DNA of 6,981 nt from Planctomycetota bacterium (GTDB taxonomy: Bacteria; Planctomycetota; Planctomycetia; Isosphaerales; Isosphaeraceae), in contig JAJYCH010000255.1 of NCBI GenBank assembly GCA_021778575.1, positions 1-6,981 of the forward strand. The letters run 5' to 3'. Shown one piece after another: positions 1-5,935 of the stretch. The translations under genes and the position numbers were made by a program. Position 1 is the stretch's first letter. Every line of letters starts with the position of its first letter. Under the pieces are notes generated by a model. It was not told the DNA's origin and searched no databases. It saw only the letters and a program-made list of their open reading frames with translations.

Positions 1-280
1 ACTGCGAGGGGCTGGCCGCGAGTGGATACTCGAGGCTCGTCAGCTTGGCGCCCGCCAAGCGAGTCGGCGCGCTTCCCTCGAGAAACGGTGCGAGCGCCAT
101 GTCGTACCCGGACAGGTCCGACGCGTTCGCGGCGACCGGCGCCACGTTGGTCAGGCTGACCCGGTGATCGAGCGCGAGCTGGACGTAGCGGGTGAGCAGG
201 GCCTGCCCGGCCGGGCTCGCGCAGGCGTCGGACGATCCCAGCTCGAGATTGCAGATGGCTGGGGTGAAGGCGAGGAACGG
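1..280 (-). CDS. Interior fragment of an unidentified, possibly secreted protein; cut by the window edge and lacking its 5' end
   Basis: Read on the minus strand from 280 towards 1, this frame gives 93 codons without a stop, about 89% of them ending in G or C, and a protein-like product that includes PFLAFTPAICNLELG, two cysteines near its beginning, and LLTRYVQLALDHRVS. It continues past position 1. It has no usable start: the frame opens only at a TAG at 415-413, there is no ATG, GTG or TTG between that stop and 280, and the first ATG is at 100-98, deep inside the protein-like part. The 5' portion therefore seems lost where flhA begins. The LALDHRVS segment reminds me of DUF4091-type glycoside-hydrolase-like secreted proteins, but that is weak recognition. 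I am fairly sure it was coding and unsure of the family. It could be a pseudogene remnant or a product of a chimeric assembly. Confidence 0.6.
266..280 (+). promoter_or_regulatory. Ribosome binding site that sets the flhA start
   Basis: GAAGG (266-270) and GAGGA (272-276) lie just ahead of the ATG at 281; GAGG ends five bases before it. This supports ATG 281 over the in-frame GTG at 164, whose additional 39 residues are not FlhA-like and overlap the minus-strand coding fragment. Confidence 0.6.
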
Positions 281-2434
281 ATGCCTCCCGCGCTCGATAA
301 CCTGGCCGCTCCGACTGCGTGGTCTCGCCTGACGGGCGTGATCCTGCCGGTGACGATCGTCGGCGCGATCCTGGTCTTCATCGTGCCGATTCCTCCGGCC
401 CTGCTCGACCTCCTACAATCCATCAACATCACGCTCGCCGTGCTGGTCTTGCTCACGACCCTGGCGATCCGGTCGCCGATCGAGTTCAGTGCCTTCCCGA
501 CGATCCTGCTGACCACCACCTTGACCCGGTTGGTGCTCAACGTCGCCACCACCCGGCTCGTCCTGACGAATGGCCACAAAGGCCCCGACGCGGCGGGCGG
601 CGTGGTCCGGTCGTTCGGCGAGTTCGTCGCGGGCGACCAGGTGATCGTCGGCGCGATCCTGTTCGCGATCCTCGTGATCATCCAGTTCGTCGTCATCACC
701 CGAGGGGCCACGCGAATCAGCGAGGTCGCCGCCCGGTTCATGCTCGATGGACTGCCTGGCCGCCAGATGGCCATCGACGCCGACCTTCACGCCGGGCTGA
801 TCGACCAGCACGAGGCCCACCGACGCCGCGAGGCCGTCTATCGCCAGGCCGACTTCTTCGGAGCGATGGACGGTGCCGGCAAATTCGTCCGGGGCGATGC
901 CGTGGCCGGTGTGATCATCACCCTGGTCAACATCGGCGCGGGGCTGTTTCTGGGCGTCGTCAACCACGGGATGAGCCTCTCACAGGCCGTCGATGTCTTT
1001 ACCAAGCTGACCATTGGCGATGGACTGGTCAGCCAGGTTCCGGCGTTCTTGATCTCGCTGTCGGCCGGGTTGATCGTGACCCGAAGCTCGGAAGAAACCG
1101 ACATCGGCAACGACGTGATCGGCCAGTTGCTCGGTCGGCCGATGGTCCTGGGCTCGGCGGCCGTCTTTCTCGGGTTCCTGGCGCTCACACCCTTACCCAA
1201 GGTGCCGCTCCTGACGCTCGCCGGAGCGTTAGGGGCGGGTGCATTCGTTCTCTCGACACGTCCAGCGACCGACCTGGAGCGTAACGACGAGCCCGCGGAA
1301 GCTCCACAAGCGTCCGAGACACACGCTGATCGGATGGAAGACCTGCTGCACGTCGATCCGCTCGAACTTGAGATCGGCTATCGCCTGATCAGTCTGGCCG
1401 ACCCGACTCGCGGTGGCGACCTGCTCGACCGGCTCCGGGCCGTCCGCCATCGCGTGGCCCGCGACCTCGGTTTGATCGTGCCGCAGGTCCGGATTCGCGA
1501 CGAGATCGGACTCGGCCCGTTCGACTACCGGCTCAAGATACGCGGAGCCGTCGTCGGCCAGGGGATGGCCTACGCCGGTCGACTGCTGGCCGTGCCGCCG
1601 GCGGGGCTCGCGCCGGGGACCGAAGGACGCGACGGCGTCGACCCCGTCACGGGCCAGGCTGCGGTCTGGATCTCAAGTGATGGCCGGGATGTCGCCGTGG
1701 CGGCGGGCTGTCGAATCCTCGAAGCCTCGGCGGTCGTCGCCGGTCACTTTGGCGAGATCGTCCTGGGGCATGCCGACGAGTTGATGACTCGCGAACAGGT
1801 CGGCCAGTTCCTCGACCGGGCTCGGGCCACATCCCCCGCGCTGGTCGATGAAGTCGTGCCGGGCTTGCTTCGAGCCGGCGAGGTCCAGCAGGTCTTGCAA
1901 GGCTTGCTCCGCGAACGGGTGAGCGTCCGCGATCAGGAAACCATCCTCGAAACGCTGGCCGTCCACGCGGCCCGGACCAAGGAGATCGACGTCCTGATCG
2001 AGCGCGTCCGGAGGGGCCTGGCGCGGCGGATCACCCAGCAATATCTGAACGCCGACGGTCGGCTCCGGGTCGCCACGCTGGCCCGGCCGCTCGACGTCAG
2101 GCTCGGGATGATCGGCGGTCTGGACGATACCAGGCCCGCCGCGGCGCTCGGAGCCGAGGTCGCCAAGAACCTGATCCGTGCCGTGGCCGGGGCGGTCGCC
2201 ACGCTGATCGAGGGGGGACATCCGCCGATCGTCCTCTGCTCGGCCGAGGCCCGGCCGGTCCTCAAGGACCTGACCCGCGTCGATCTCCCAAGGCTCGTCG
2301 TCCTCAGCCAGCGCGAGATCCCGCGCGACACGCCGGTCGAGGTCATCGGCACGGTGGTCGAGGACGAGGTCCCGGTCGTCACTTCTTACAACACAGCCTC
2401 GCCCAACCCAGTATTGGCGGGAATTACCGATTAA
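281..2434 (+). CDS. flhA: Flagellar biosynthesis protein FlhA, export gate of the flagellar type III secretion system
   Basis: FlhA is the large inner-membrane export-gate protein; its cytoplasmic C-terminal domain forms a nonameric ring that docks chaperone-substrate complexes. From ATG 281 the product is 717 residues, normal for the family (about 690-700). The N-terminal half (about residues 20-325) holds hydrophobic segments, for example near 20-43, 48-63, 122-140, 209-227, 248-267 and 311-325. The FHIPEP family signature spans residues 145-168 (RISEVAARFMLDG, then PGRQMAIDAD); Met sits where Thr or Asn is usual. R145 and D206 (in KFVRGDA) match by spacing the functionally important Arg147 and Asp208 of Salmonella FlhA. 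A polar, acidic linker (about 326-357) leads into the cytoplasmic domain, which begins near VDPLELEIGYRLI. The expected upstream partner flhB is not present. FlhA and InvA/LcrV-type injectisome gates are paralogues; the flhF-flhG-fliA neighbours decide for the flagellar form. Confidence 0.97.
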   Translation: MPPALDNLAAPTAWSRLTGVILPVTIVGAILVFIVPIPPALLDLLQSINITLAVLVLLTTLAIRSPIEFSAFPTILLTTTLTRLVLNVATTRLVLTNGHKGPDAAGGVVRSFGEFVAGDQVIVGAILFAILVIIQFVVITRGATRISEVAARFMLDGLPGRQMAIDADLHAGLIDQHEAHRRREAVYRQADFFGAMDGAGKFVRGDAVAGVIITLVNIGAGLFLGVVNHGMSLSQAVDVFTKLTIGDGLVSQVPAFLISLSAGLIVTRSSEETDIGNDVIGQLLGRPMVLGSAAVFLGFLALTPLPKVPLLTLAGALGAGAFVLSTRPATDLERNDEPAEAPQASETHADRMEDLLHVDPLELEIGYRLISLADPTRGGDLLDRLRAVRHRVARDLGLIVPQVRIRDEIGLGPFDYRLKIRGAVVGQGMAYAGRLLAVPPAGLAPGTEGRDGVDPVTGQAAVWISSDGRDVAVAAGCRILEASAVVAGHFGEIVLGHADELMTREQVGQFLDRARATSPALVDEVVPGLLRAGEVQQVLQGLLRERVSVRDQETILETLAVHAARTKEIDVLIERVRRGLARRITQQYLNADGRLRVATLARPLDVRLGMIGGLDDTRPAAALGAEVAKNLIRAVAGAVATLIEGGHPPIVLCSAEARPVLKDLTRVDLPRLVVLSQREIPRDTPVEVIGTVVEDEVPVVTSYNTASPNPVLAGITD

Positions 2435-2615
2435 AGGACTCGGGACTCAGGGAGCTTGAAGATCTTGAATCAATATTTTCATGCGTAGGGTGGGTTTGGC
2501 CCACCATCTTCAATTCTTGGTGGGCCGAGCCCACCCTACGACGTCGCCAAACTGACCCGAACGTTCGCGAAAACACGAAAAATTCCCGAGTCCCGAGTCC
2601 TGAGTCCTGAGTCCT
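2435..2615. repeat. Inverted arrays of a 7-base unit (GAGTCCY) flanking the intercistronic palindrome
   Basis: Immediately after the flhA stop, AGGACTCGGGACTC (2435-2448) is two copies of a heptamer in reverse orientation. The right side has four head-to-tail copies: GAGTCCC (2588-2594) and GAGTCCT at 2595-2601, 2602-2608 and 2609-2615. Positions 2435-2448 and 2588-2601 are perfect 14-base inverted repeats of each other. They enclose the REPIN-like palindrome at 2484-2540 and the AT-richer stretches around it. The segment encodes no protein I can support. Transcribed, it could fold into one long nested stem between flhA and flhF. Confidence 0.75.
2484..2540. repeat. REPIN-like element, type A: two GTAG-headed REP arms in inverted orientation
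   Basis: The left arm (2484-2506) and right arm (2518-2540) are inverted repeats of 23 bases matching at 21, separated by an 11-base loop. Each arm starts, reading inwards, with CGTAGGGTGGG and contains its own small palindrome of GGTGGG against CCCACC. A GTAG tetranucleotide followed by an imperfect palindrome, arranged as an inverted pair, is the published architecture of REP sequences mobilised by RAYT transposases. No RAYT gene lies in the window, so any element-transposase link is inference. Confidence 0.75.
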
Positions 2616-2642
2616 CCCCCAACTGTGTCCTGTTTTATCAGT

Positions 2643-2647
2643 GGAGG
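2643..2647 (+). promoter_or_regulatory. Shine-Dalgarno GGAGG that sets the flhF start
   Basis: GGAGG lies 11 bases before the ATG at 2659. It overlaps the alternative GTG at 2641, which itself has no Shine-Dalgarno sequence, so the ATG at 2659 is preferred. A GTG directly after it (2662) remains possible. Confidence 0.55.
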
Positions 2648-2658
2648 CGTTTCCTGGC

Positions 2659-3792
2659 ATGGTGAGCCCGAAGACCTACCGAGCTGGGACCTTGAAGGAA
2701 GCACTGGCGCAGGTCCGTCGCGACCTGGGCGGCGGGGCCGTGATTCTCGGAACGCGCGAGGTCCGCCGCAGACGCCTGTTCGGCTTCGGGAGCCGCGAGG
2801 TTGTCGAGGTCACCGCGTCCGATGGCTCGGCTCCTCCCGAGCGACCGGGCAAGCTCGCCTCGGCGACTTCGGTCATCATCCCCACGGCCTCGACCGAAGC
2901 GCTCCACTCGCAGTTCGGCGAGCGGCTTAGCCAGCTCCATTCGATGGTCGCGGACCTGAGCAAACAAGGTCGACTTGACCACCTCTTGCCTGACCTTCCC
3001 GGCGAGCTGGTATCAACCTATGCCAGCCTTCTCGAAGCCGAGGTCCCGGAGGCTCTCGCCCGACGGCTCGTCCGCTTCGTGGCCGAACGGCTCGAACCAA
3101 ACGAGTTGATCCGCCCCGATCTGGTCCGCGAGGCGCTCTGCGATGCGGTCGAATCGTCGATCCCGATCGCGCCGCCGATCGCTGCGGTCGCCGGAACTCG
3201 TCGGGTCGTCGCGCTTGTCGGTCCGACGGGCGTGGGTAAGACGACCACGGTCGCCAAGCTCGCCGCCAACTTCAAGCTGGCTCACGGCTTGAGGCCGGGG
3301 CTGGTCACGGTCGACACCTACCGGATCGCCGCCGTCGAGCAACTGCGAACTTATGCCGAGATTATCGACCTTCCGCTGGCCGTCGCCAACGAGCCGGATG
3401 AGATGCAACGAGCGATCGACGAGCTGGGCGACGTTGATCTGGTTCTGATCGACACGGCCGGGCGAAGCCCGCGCGACGAGGTGAAGATCCGCGAGCTGTC
3501 CGACTTCCTGGCCGCCGCCGAGCCGGACGAGGTCCATCTGGTCCTCAGCGCCGTGGCTGGCGAACGAAGCCTGAGAGCGGCCGTCGAACGGTTTGCCGTG
3601 GCCCGCGCCGATCGCCTGATCCTCACGAAGCTCGACGAGGCCGATGGCCTGGGCGGAGTCCTCGCCGTGCTCGGCCACGCCGACCGCCCGGTCAGCTACC
3701 TGACCACCGGCCAGGCCGTCCCCGACGACATCGAGCCGGCCAACCGGGCACGAATCGCTCGTTTGATCCTGGGACATGACGTGGTTTCGTAA
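2659..3792 (+). CDS. flhF: Flagellar biosynthesis protein FlhF, SRP-type GTPase
   Basis: FlhF is the third SRP GTPase beside Ffh and FtsY; it marks the site of flagellum assembly at the membrane and recruits early basal-body parts. From ATG 2659 the product is 377 residues, within the family range. Residues 1 to about 110 are the B domain, opening with the typical KTYRAGTLKEALAQVRRDLG and the VILGTREVRR stretch. About 112-175 is the helical N domain. The G domain carries the P-loop GPTGVGKTTT (188-197, K194), DTYRIAAVEQLRTYA (from D219), DTAGRS (from D265), TKLDEA (from T323) and TTGQAVPDDIE (from T349). All GTPase motifs look intact; the family's usual R or N before VP is Ala here. It is separated from flhA by 224 bases of repeat-rich DNA, so it may not be simply co-transcribed with flhA. 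FlhG follows after 76 bases. Confidence 0.95.
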   Translation: MVSPKTYRAGTLKEALAQVRRDLGGGAVILGTREVRRRRLFGFGSREVVEVTASDGSAPPERPGKLASATSVIIPTASTEALHSQFGERLSQLHSMVADLSKQGRLDHLLPDLPGELVSTYASLLEAEVPEALARRLVRFVAERLEPNELIRPDLVREALCDAVESSIPIAPPIAAVAGTRRVVALVGPTGVGKTTTVAKLAANFKLAHGLRPGLVTVDTYRIAAVEQLRTYAEIIDLPLAVANEPDEMQRAIDELGDVDLVLIDTAGRSPRDEVKIRELSDFLAAAEPDEVHLVLSAVAGERSLRAAVERFAVARADRLILTKLDEADGLGGVLAVLGHADRPVSYLTTGQAVPDDIEPANRARIARLILGHDVVS

Positions 3793-3868
3793 TCGAATCC
3801 CGGCCTTGATCGATTTCCGGTATCTTGATAGAAAAGTCGTGCTCTTATCCATATCTTCGGGGGTTTCC

Positions 3869-4795
3869 ATGTCCGATCAAGCCGACGGACTCCGACAACT
3901 CGTCCAGGCGCGATCGGGGAGTTCGGCCGTCGCCGAGCGGACTCCGGCCGCCCCTGGTTCGCGAGGAACCGGAACTCGAGCCCGGTCGCTGGTTTTGACC
4001 AGTGGCAAGGGGGGAGTGGGCACGTCGAACCTGGCGCTGAACCTGGCGATCGCACTGGGGGAACGGGGAAAGCGAGTGGTTCTGGTCGATGCCGATCTCG
4101 GCCTGGCCAATATCGACCTGCTCTGCGGTCTTGCCCCGGCTTGCGACCTGGGCGACGTTCTCGCCGGCGACCGGACCCTGGAAGAGGCGATCGTCCGGGG
4201 TCCCGGCGGAATCCGGATCATCCCGGGCGCCCATGCCTCGCGGACCTTGATCGAGTCGCTCGTCGATTCGCCGAGACGGTTGATCGAGGAACTTTCGAGC
4301 CTCGAAACCAGCGCGGATCTTCTGGTGGTCGATGCCGGTTCCGGTCTGGGTCCGTCGATCGCCACGCTGGCGGCGGCGGCCGACGAGGTTCTGGTCGTCA
4401 CCACGCCCGAACCAACCTCGGTGGCTGATGCTCACGCGGCGATCAACCGATTCCGTCGCCTGGCGGCGCCTCCGGCGCTGGGCGCGGTGGTCAACCAGGC
4501 CACTTCGCTGGTCGAGGCGAGCGAGGTTCTCGCCCGACTGAGCGCATCGAGCCGCCAGTTCTTCGGAACGGTGGTCGAGGGGTTGGGATCGATTCGATCC
4601 GACCCTCACGTCCCGCTGGCTGTCCGGGCTCGCCGACCGTTCTCGACCGCCTACCCGGCGGCTGCGGCGTCACGCGATGTCCGCCGACTGGCCCGGGTCT
4701 TGCTCGAACGCGACCGGGAGCCGGCGCGGTCGAGACGGCCCGGATTCTTCGCCGCCCTGGCCGCCCGCTGGGCTCTGGGACGCGTGGCAAGCTGA
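3869..4795 (+). CDS. flhG: MinD-like ATPase FlhG (FleN/YlxH), flagellar number regulator
   Basis: FlhG controls flagellar number and activates the FlhF GTPase. From ATG 3869 the product is 308 residues. It begins SDQADGLRQLV, matching the DQAxxLR activator motif known to stimulate FlhF, which fixes this start. The in-frame ATG at 3776 would add 31 unconserved residues and overlap flhF. A G-rich run (3859-3863) lies five bases ahead of the ATG. The deviant Walker A reads GKGGVGTSN: signature lysine K47 is kept, but the P-loop lysine expected at position 52 is Thr. Further motifs are VLVDADLGLANIDLL (D74, D76) and the Walker B-like VVDAGSG (D155). The C-terminus has a basic stretch and then FFAALAARWALGRVA, a plausible amphipathic membrane-binding helix as in MinD. 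The order after flhF is the conserved one. MinD itself or ParA is unlikely given the N-terminal motif and the neighbours. Confidence 0.9.
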   Translation: MSDQADGLRQLVQARSGSSAVAERTPAAPGSRGTGTRARSLVLTSGKGGVGTSNLALNLAIALGERGKRVVLVDADLGLANIDLLCGLAPACDLGDVLAGDRTLEEAIVRGPGGIRIIPGAHASRTLIESLVDSPRRLIEELSSLETSADLLVVDAGSGLGPSIATLAAAADEVLVVTTPEPTSVADAHAAINRFRRLAAPPALGAVVNQATSLVEASEVLARLSASSRQFFGTVVEGLGSIRSDPHVPLAVRARRPFSTAYPAAAASRDVRRLARVLLERDREPARSRRPGFFAALAARWALGRVAS

Positions 4796-4818
4796 CGAAA
4801 GCGCCGGTTCGGACGACT

Positions 4819-4837
4819 TTTTCGCTTGTCGCGAAAA
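4819..4837. repeat. Perfect 7-base inverted repeat downstream of flhG
   Basis: TTTTCGC (4819-4825) and GCGAAAA (4831-4837) pair around a 5-base loop, 23 bases after the flhG stop. No T-run follows on either strand, so it is a poor intrinsic terminator. It lies just upstream of the candidate sigma-28 promoter and could be an operator instead. An overlapping second inverted repeat, TTGTCGCG (4826-4833) with CGCGACAA (4854-4861), is incompatible with it. Confidence 0.45.
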
Positions 4838-4843
4838 TGCTGC

Positions 4844-4872
4844 TCAAGCCGGACGCGACAAATATCCGATAA
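4844..4872 (+). promoter_or_regulatory. Candidate sigma-28 (FliA-type) promoter of the sigma factor gene
   Basis: TCCGATAA (4865-4872) matches the sigma-28 -10 consensus GCCGATAA at seven of eight positions. TCAAGCCG (4844-4851) is a weak match to the -35 TAAAGTTT, with a 13-base spacer where 11 is usual. It lies about 180 bases before the sigma factor start, so its use would imply a long leader and autoregulation. The -10 is good; the -35 and spacing weaken the case. Confidence 0.35.
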
Positions 4873-4915
4873 AGAGTGTGATTACGGGTTCCTTGGACCG
4901 CGAGAGGATGCAGGG

Positions 4916-5028
4916 CGGAACTTCGCTCCGGCGAGGTTCCGGGACGGGTCGCCTTCCCGGCGAGTCGTCCATCAGCAGACGGGGCCTCCCGACCGTCCGC
5001 TCCCGAAGCACAGGATGTGCCGCCTCGG
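4916..5028 (+). promoter_or_regulatory. Structured leader of fliA: at least three consecutive RNA hairpins
   Basis: Hairpin 1 pairs 4916-4926 with 4931-4941: 11 pairs with one G-U wobble, closed by C-(UCCG)-G, a member of the very stable UNCG tetraloop class. Hairpin 2 starts at the next base: 4942-4946 with 4966-4970, a 2x2 internal loop, then 4949-4953 with 4959-4963. Hairpin 3 pairs 5003-5006 with 5025-5028 around 5008-5012 with 5016-5020. No U-run follows hairpin 1 or 2, so they do not look like terminators. No good ORF is supported in 4796-5052. The pairing is read directly from the sequence; a regulatory role is inference. Confidence 0.45.
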
Positions 5029-5052
5029 AAGCCGCCGACATGTAGGGCAGGT

Positions 5053-5829
5053 ATGACAACCAAGCTGGACATGGATGTGACCGAACTCGTGCGCGAGTTC
5101 AAGGAACAACCCACCACGCCCTTGCGCAACCGCCTGGTCGAGCGGTATCTGCCCCTTGTCAAATACAACGCCGAGCGGATCTGGCAGCGATTGCCCGAGG
5201 GAGTCGACCTCGACGACCTCATCTCCGCCGGCGTCTTTGGCTTGATGGACGCGATCGATGCGTTCGACCTGAGCCGAGGCGTCAAGTTCGAGACTTACTG
5301 CGTCCCCCGAATCCGAGGGGCGATGCTCGACGAACTCCGGACCATGGACTGGGTTCCCCGACTCGTCCGGTCCAAGCATTCCAAGATGGAGGAGGCCCGC
5401 AAGGCGCTCGAAGCCCTGCACGGCCGTCCCCCCACCGACGTCGAACTTGCCGAACGACTGGGGCTGCCACCCGAGGAGTTCGAGAAGATGGCGGTTGACG
5501 CCAACGCCGTCGGCCTGATCTCGCTCAACAAGAAATGGTACGAGACAGACAGCTATAAAGATGTTCGCGAAATCGACATCCTCGAAGACAAGAAAGGCGA
5601 GGACCCCACCCGTCGCCTCCAGCGCAAAGACCTGATGCGCATGGTGACCAAGGGGCTGAACCGCAACGAACGTCTCATCATCATCCTCTATTACTACGAG
5701 GAATTGACGATGAAAGAGATCGGCGCCACGCTCGACCTGAGCGAGTCGCGAGTCTCGCAGATGCATTCGTCGATCATCCAGCGGCTCCAGTCGCAGCTCA
5801 ACACGCGGCGACCCGAATTCGGTACCTGA
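5053..5829 (+). CDS. fliA: FliA/WhiG-family RNA polymerase sigma factor (sigma-28)
   Basis: Group 3 sigma factors of this kind direct RNA polymerase to late flagellar and chemotaxis genes. From ATG 5053 the product is 258 residues, typical of the family. Region 2 runs from about YLPLVKYNAERI (residue 32) through DLDDLISAGVFGLMDAIDAF (52-71) and RGVKFETYCVPRIRGAMLDE (75-94). Then come MDWVPR (98-103) and region 3 with GRPPTDVELAERLGL. Region 4 ends in the helix-turn-helix TMKEIGATLDLSESRVSQMH (219-238). The start is chosen because the upstream residues of the longer frame (from 5017) are Arg/Pro-rich and unlike the family, and a modest AGGGCAGG lies just before 5053. In planctomycetes such a sigma factor can also exist without motility, so targets may extend beyond flagella. 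A candidate sigma-28 promoter upstream suggests autoregulation. Confidence 0.93.
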   Translation: MTTKLDMDVTELVREFKEQPTTPLRNRLVERYLPLVKYNAERIWQRLPEGVDLDDLISAGVFGLMDAIDAFDLSRGVKFETYCVPRIRGAMLDELRTMDWVPRLVRSKHSKMEEARKALEALHGRPPTDVELAERLGLPPEEFEKMAVDANAVGLISLNKKWYETDSYKDVREIDILEDKKGEDPTRRLQRKDLMRMVTKGLNRNERLIIILYYYEELTMKEIGATLDLSESRVSQMHSSIIQRLQSQLNTRRPEFGT

Positions 5830-5877
5830 CCGGATAACGTGCTGGCCCTCGGCCTCATACGTCCATCGCCTCGCTTC

Positions 5878-5929
5878 GAGCCTGCCCCGCCGTTCTCCGG
5901 ATCTTCCCGGCGATCAGCGGGGCGGGCTC
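5878..5929 (+). terminator. GC-rich stem-loop after fliA, possible terminator lacking a U-tract
   Basis: Positions 5878-5890 pair with 5917-5929 over 13 base pairs with one G-U wobble, and the 26-base loop holds a small CCGG/CCGG stem (5897-5900 with 5907-5910). It begins 48 bases after the fliA stop. No T-run follows (TCACTCG), so it would be a non-canonical terminator or an mRNA 3' stabiliser. Confidence 0.4.
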
Positions 5930-5935
5930 TCACTC

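Noticed and set aside
164..280. In-frame GTG at 164 giving a 39-residue longer FlhA
   Set aside because: The extra residues are not FlhA-like, there is a good ribosome binding site before ATG 281, and the segment reads convincingly as protein on the opposite strand.
413..967. Long minus-strand open frames across flhA (also 151-774, 1673-2221, 1933-2382)
   Set aside because: These are GC-rich shadows of flhA; products are low-complexity, rich in Arg, Asp and Ser, and resemble no protein family.
2427..2435. CCGATTAA near the end of flhA resembling a sigma-28 -10 box
   Set aside because: It has an extra base relative to CCGATAA, overlaps the stop codon, and has no -35-like partner.
2484..2540. 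The flhA-flhF palindrome as a simple intrinsic terminator
   Set aside because: No T-run follows on either strand, and the GTAG-headed paired-arm layout fits REP elements better; a partial transcript-end role is not excluded.
2641..2658. GTG at 2641 as the flhF start
   Set aside because: No Shine-Dalgarno precedes it; the GGAGG lies inside the additional codons and fits ATG 2659, which also aligns with the family N-terminus.
3776..3868. ATG at 3776 as the flhG start, overlapping flhF
   Set aside because: The 31 additional residues are unlike the family, and the DQAxxLR activator motif normally sits at the very N-terminus, as it does from 3869.
3793..3868. Promoter-like AT-rich patch between flhF and flhG (TTGATA near 3826)
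   Set aside because: No -10-like hexamer with acceptable spacing was found, and the 76-base gap is compatible with co-transcription.
3013..4609. Long minus-strand open frames across flhF and flhG
   Set aside because: Antisense shadows of well-identified genes with intact motifs; no start context or recognisable domains.
4677..5045. Plus-strand open frame over the flhG end and the fliA leader
   Set aside because: It overlaps flhG in another frame, its product is Arg/Ser/Gly-rich without protein-like character, and the region is better explained as a structured leader.
4972..5766. Minus-strand 264-codon frame opposite fliA
   Set aside because: It mirrors the sigma factor codons; the plus-strand protein matches the FliA/WhiG family from end to end.
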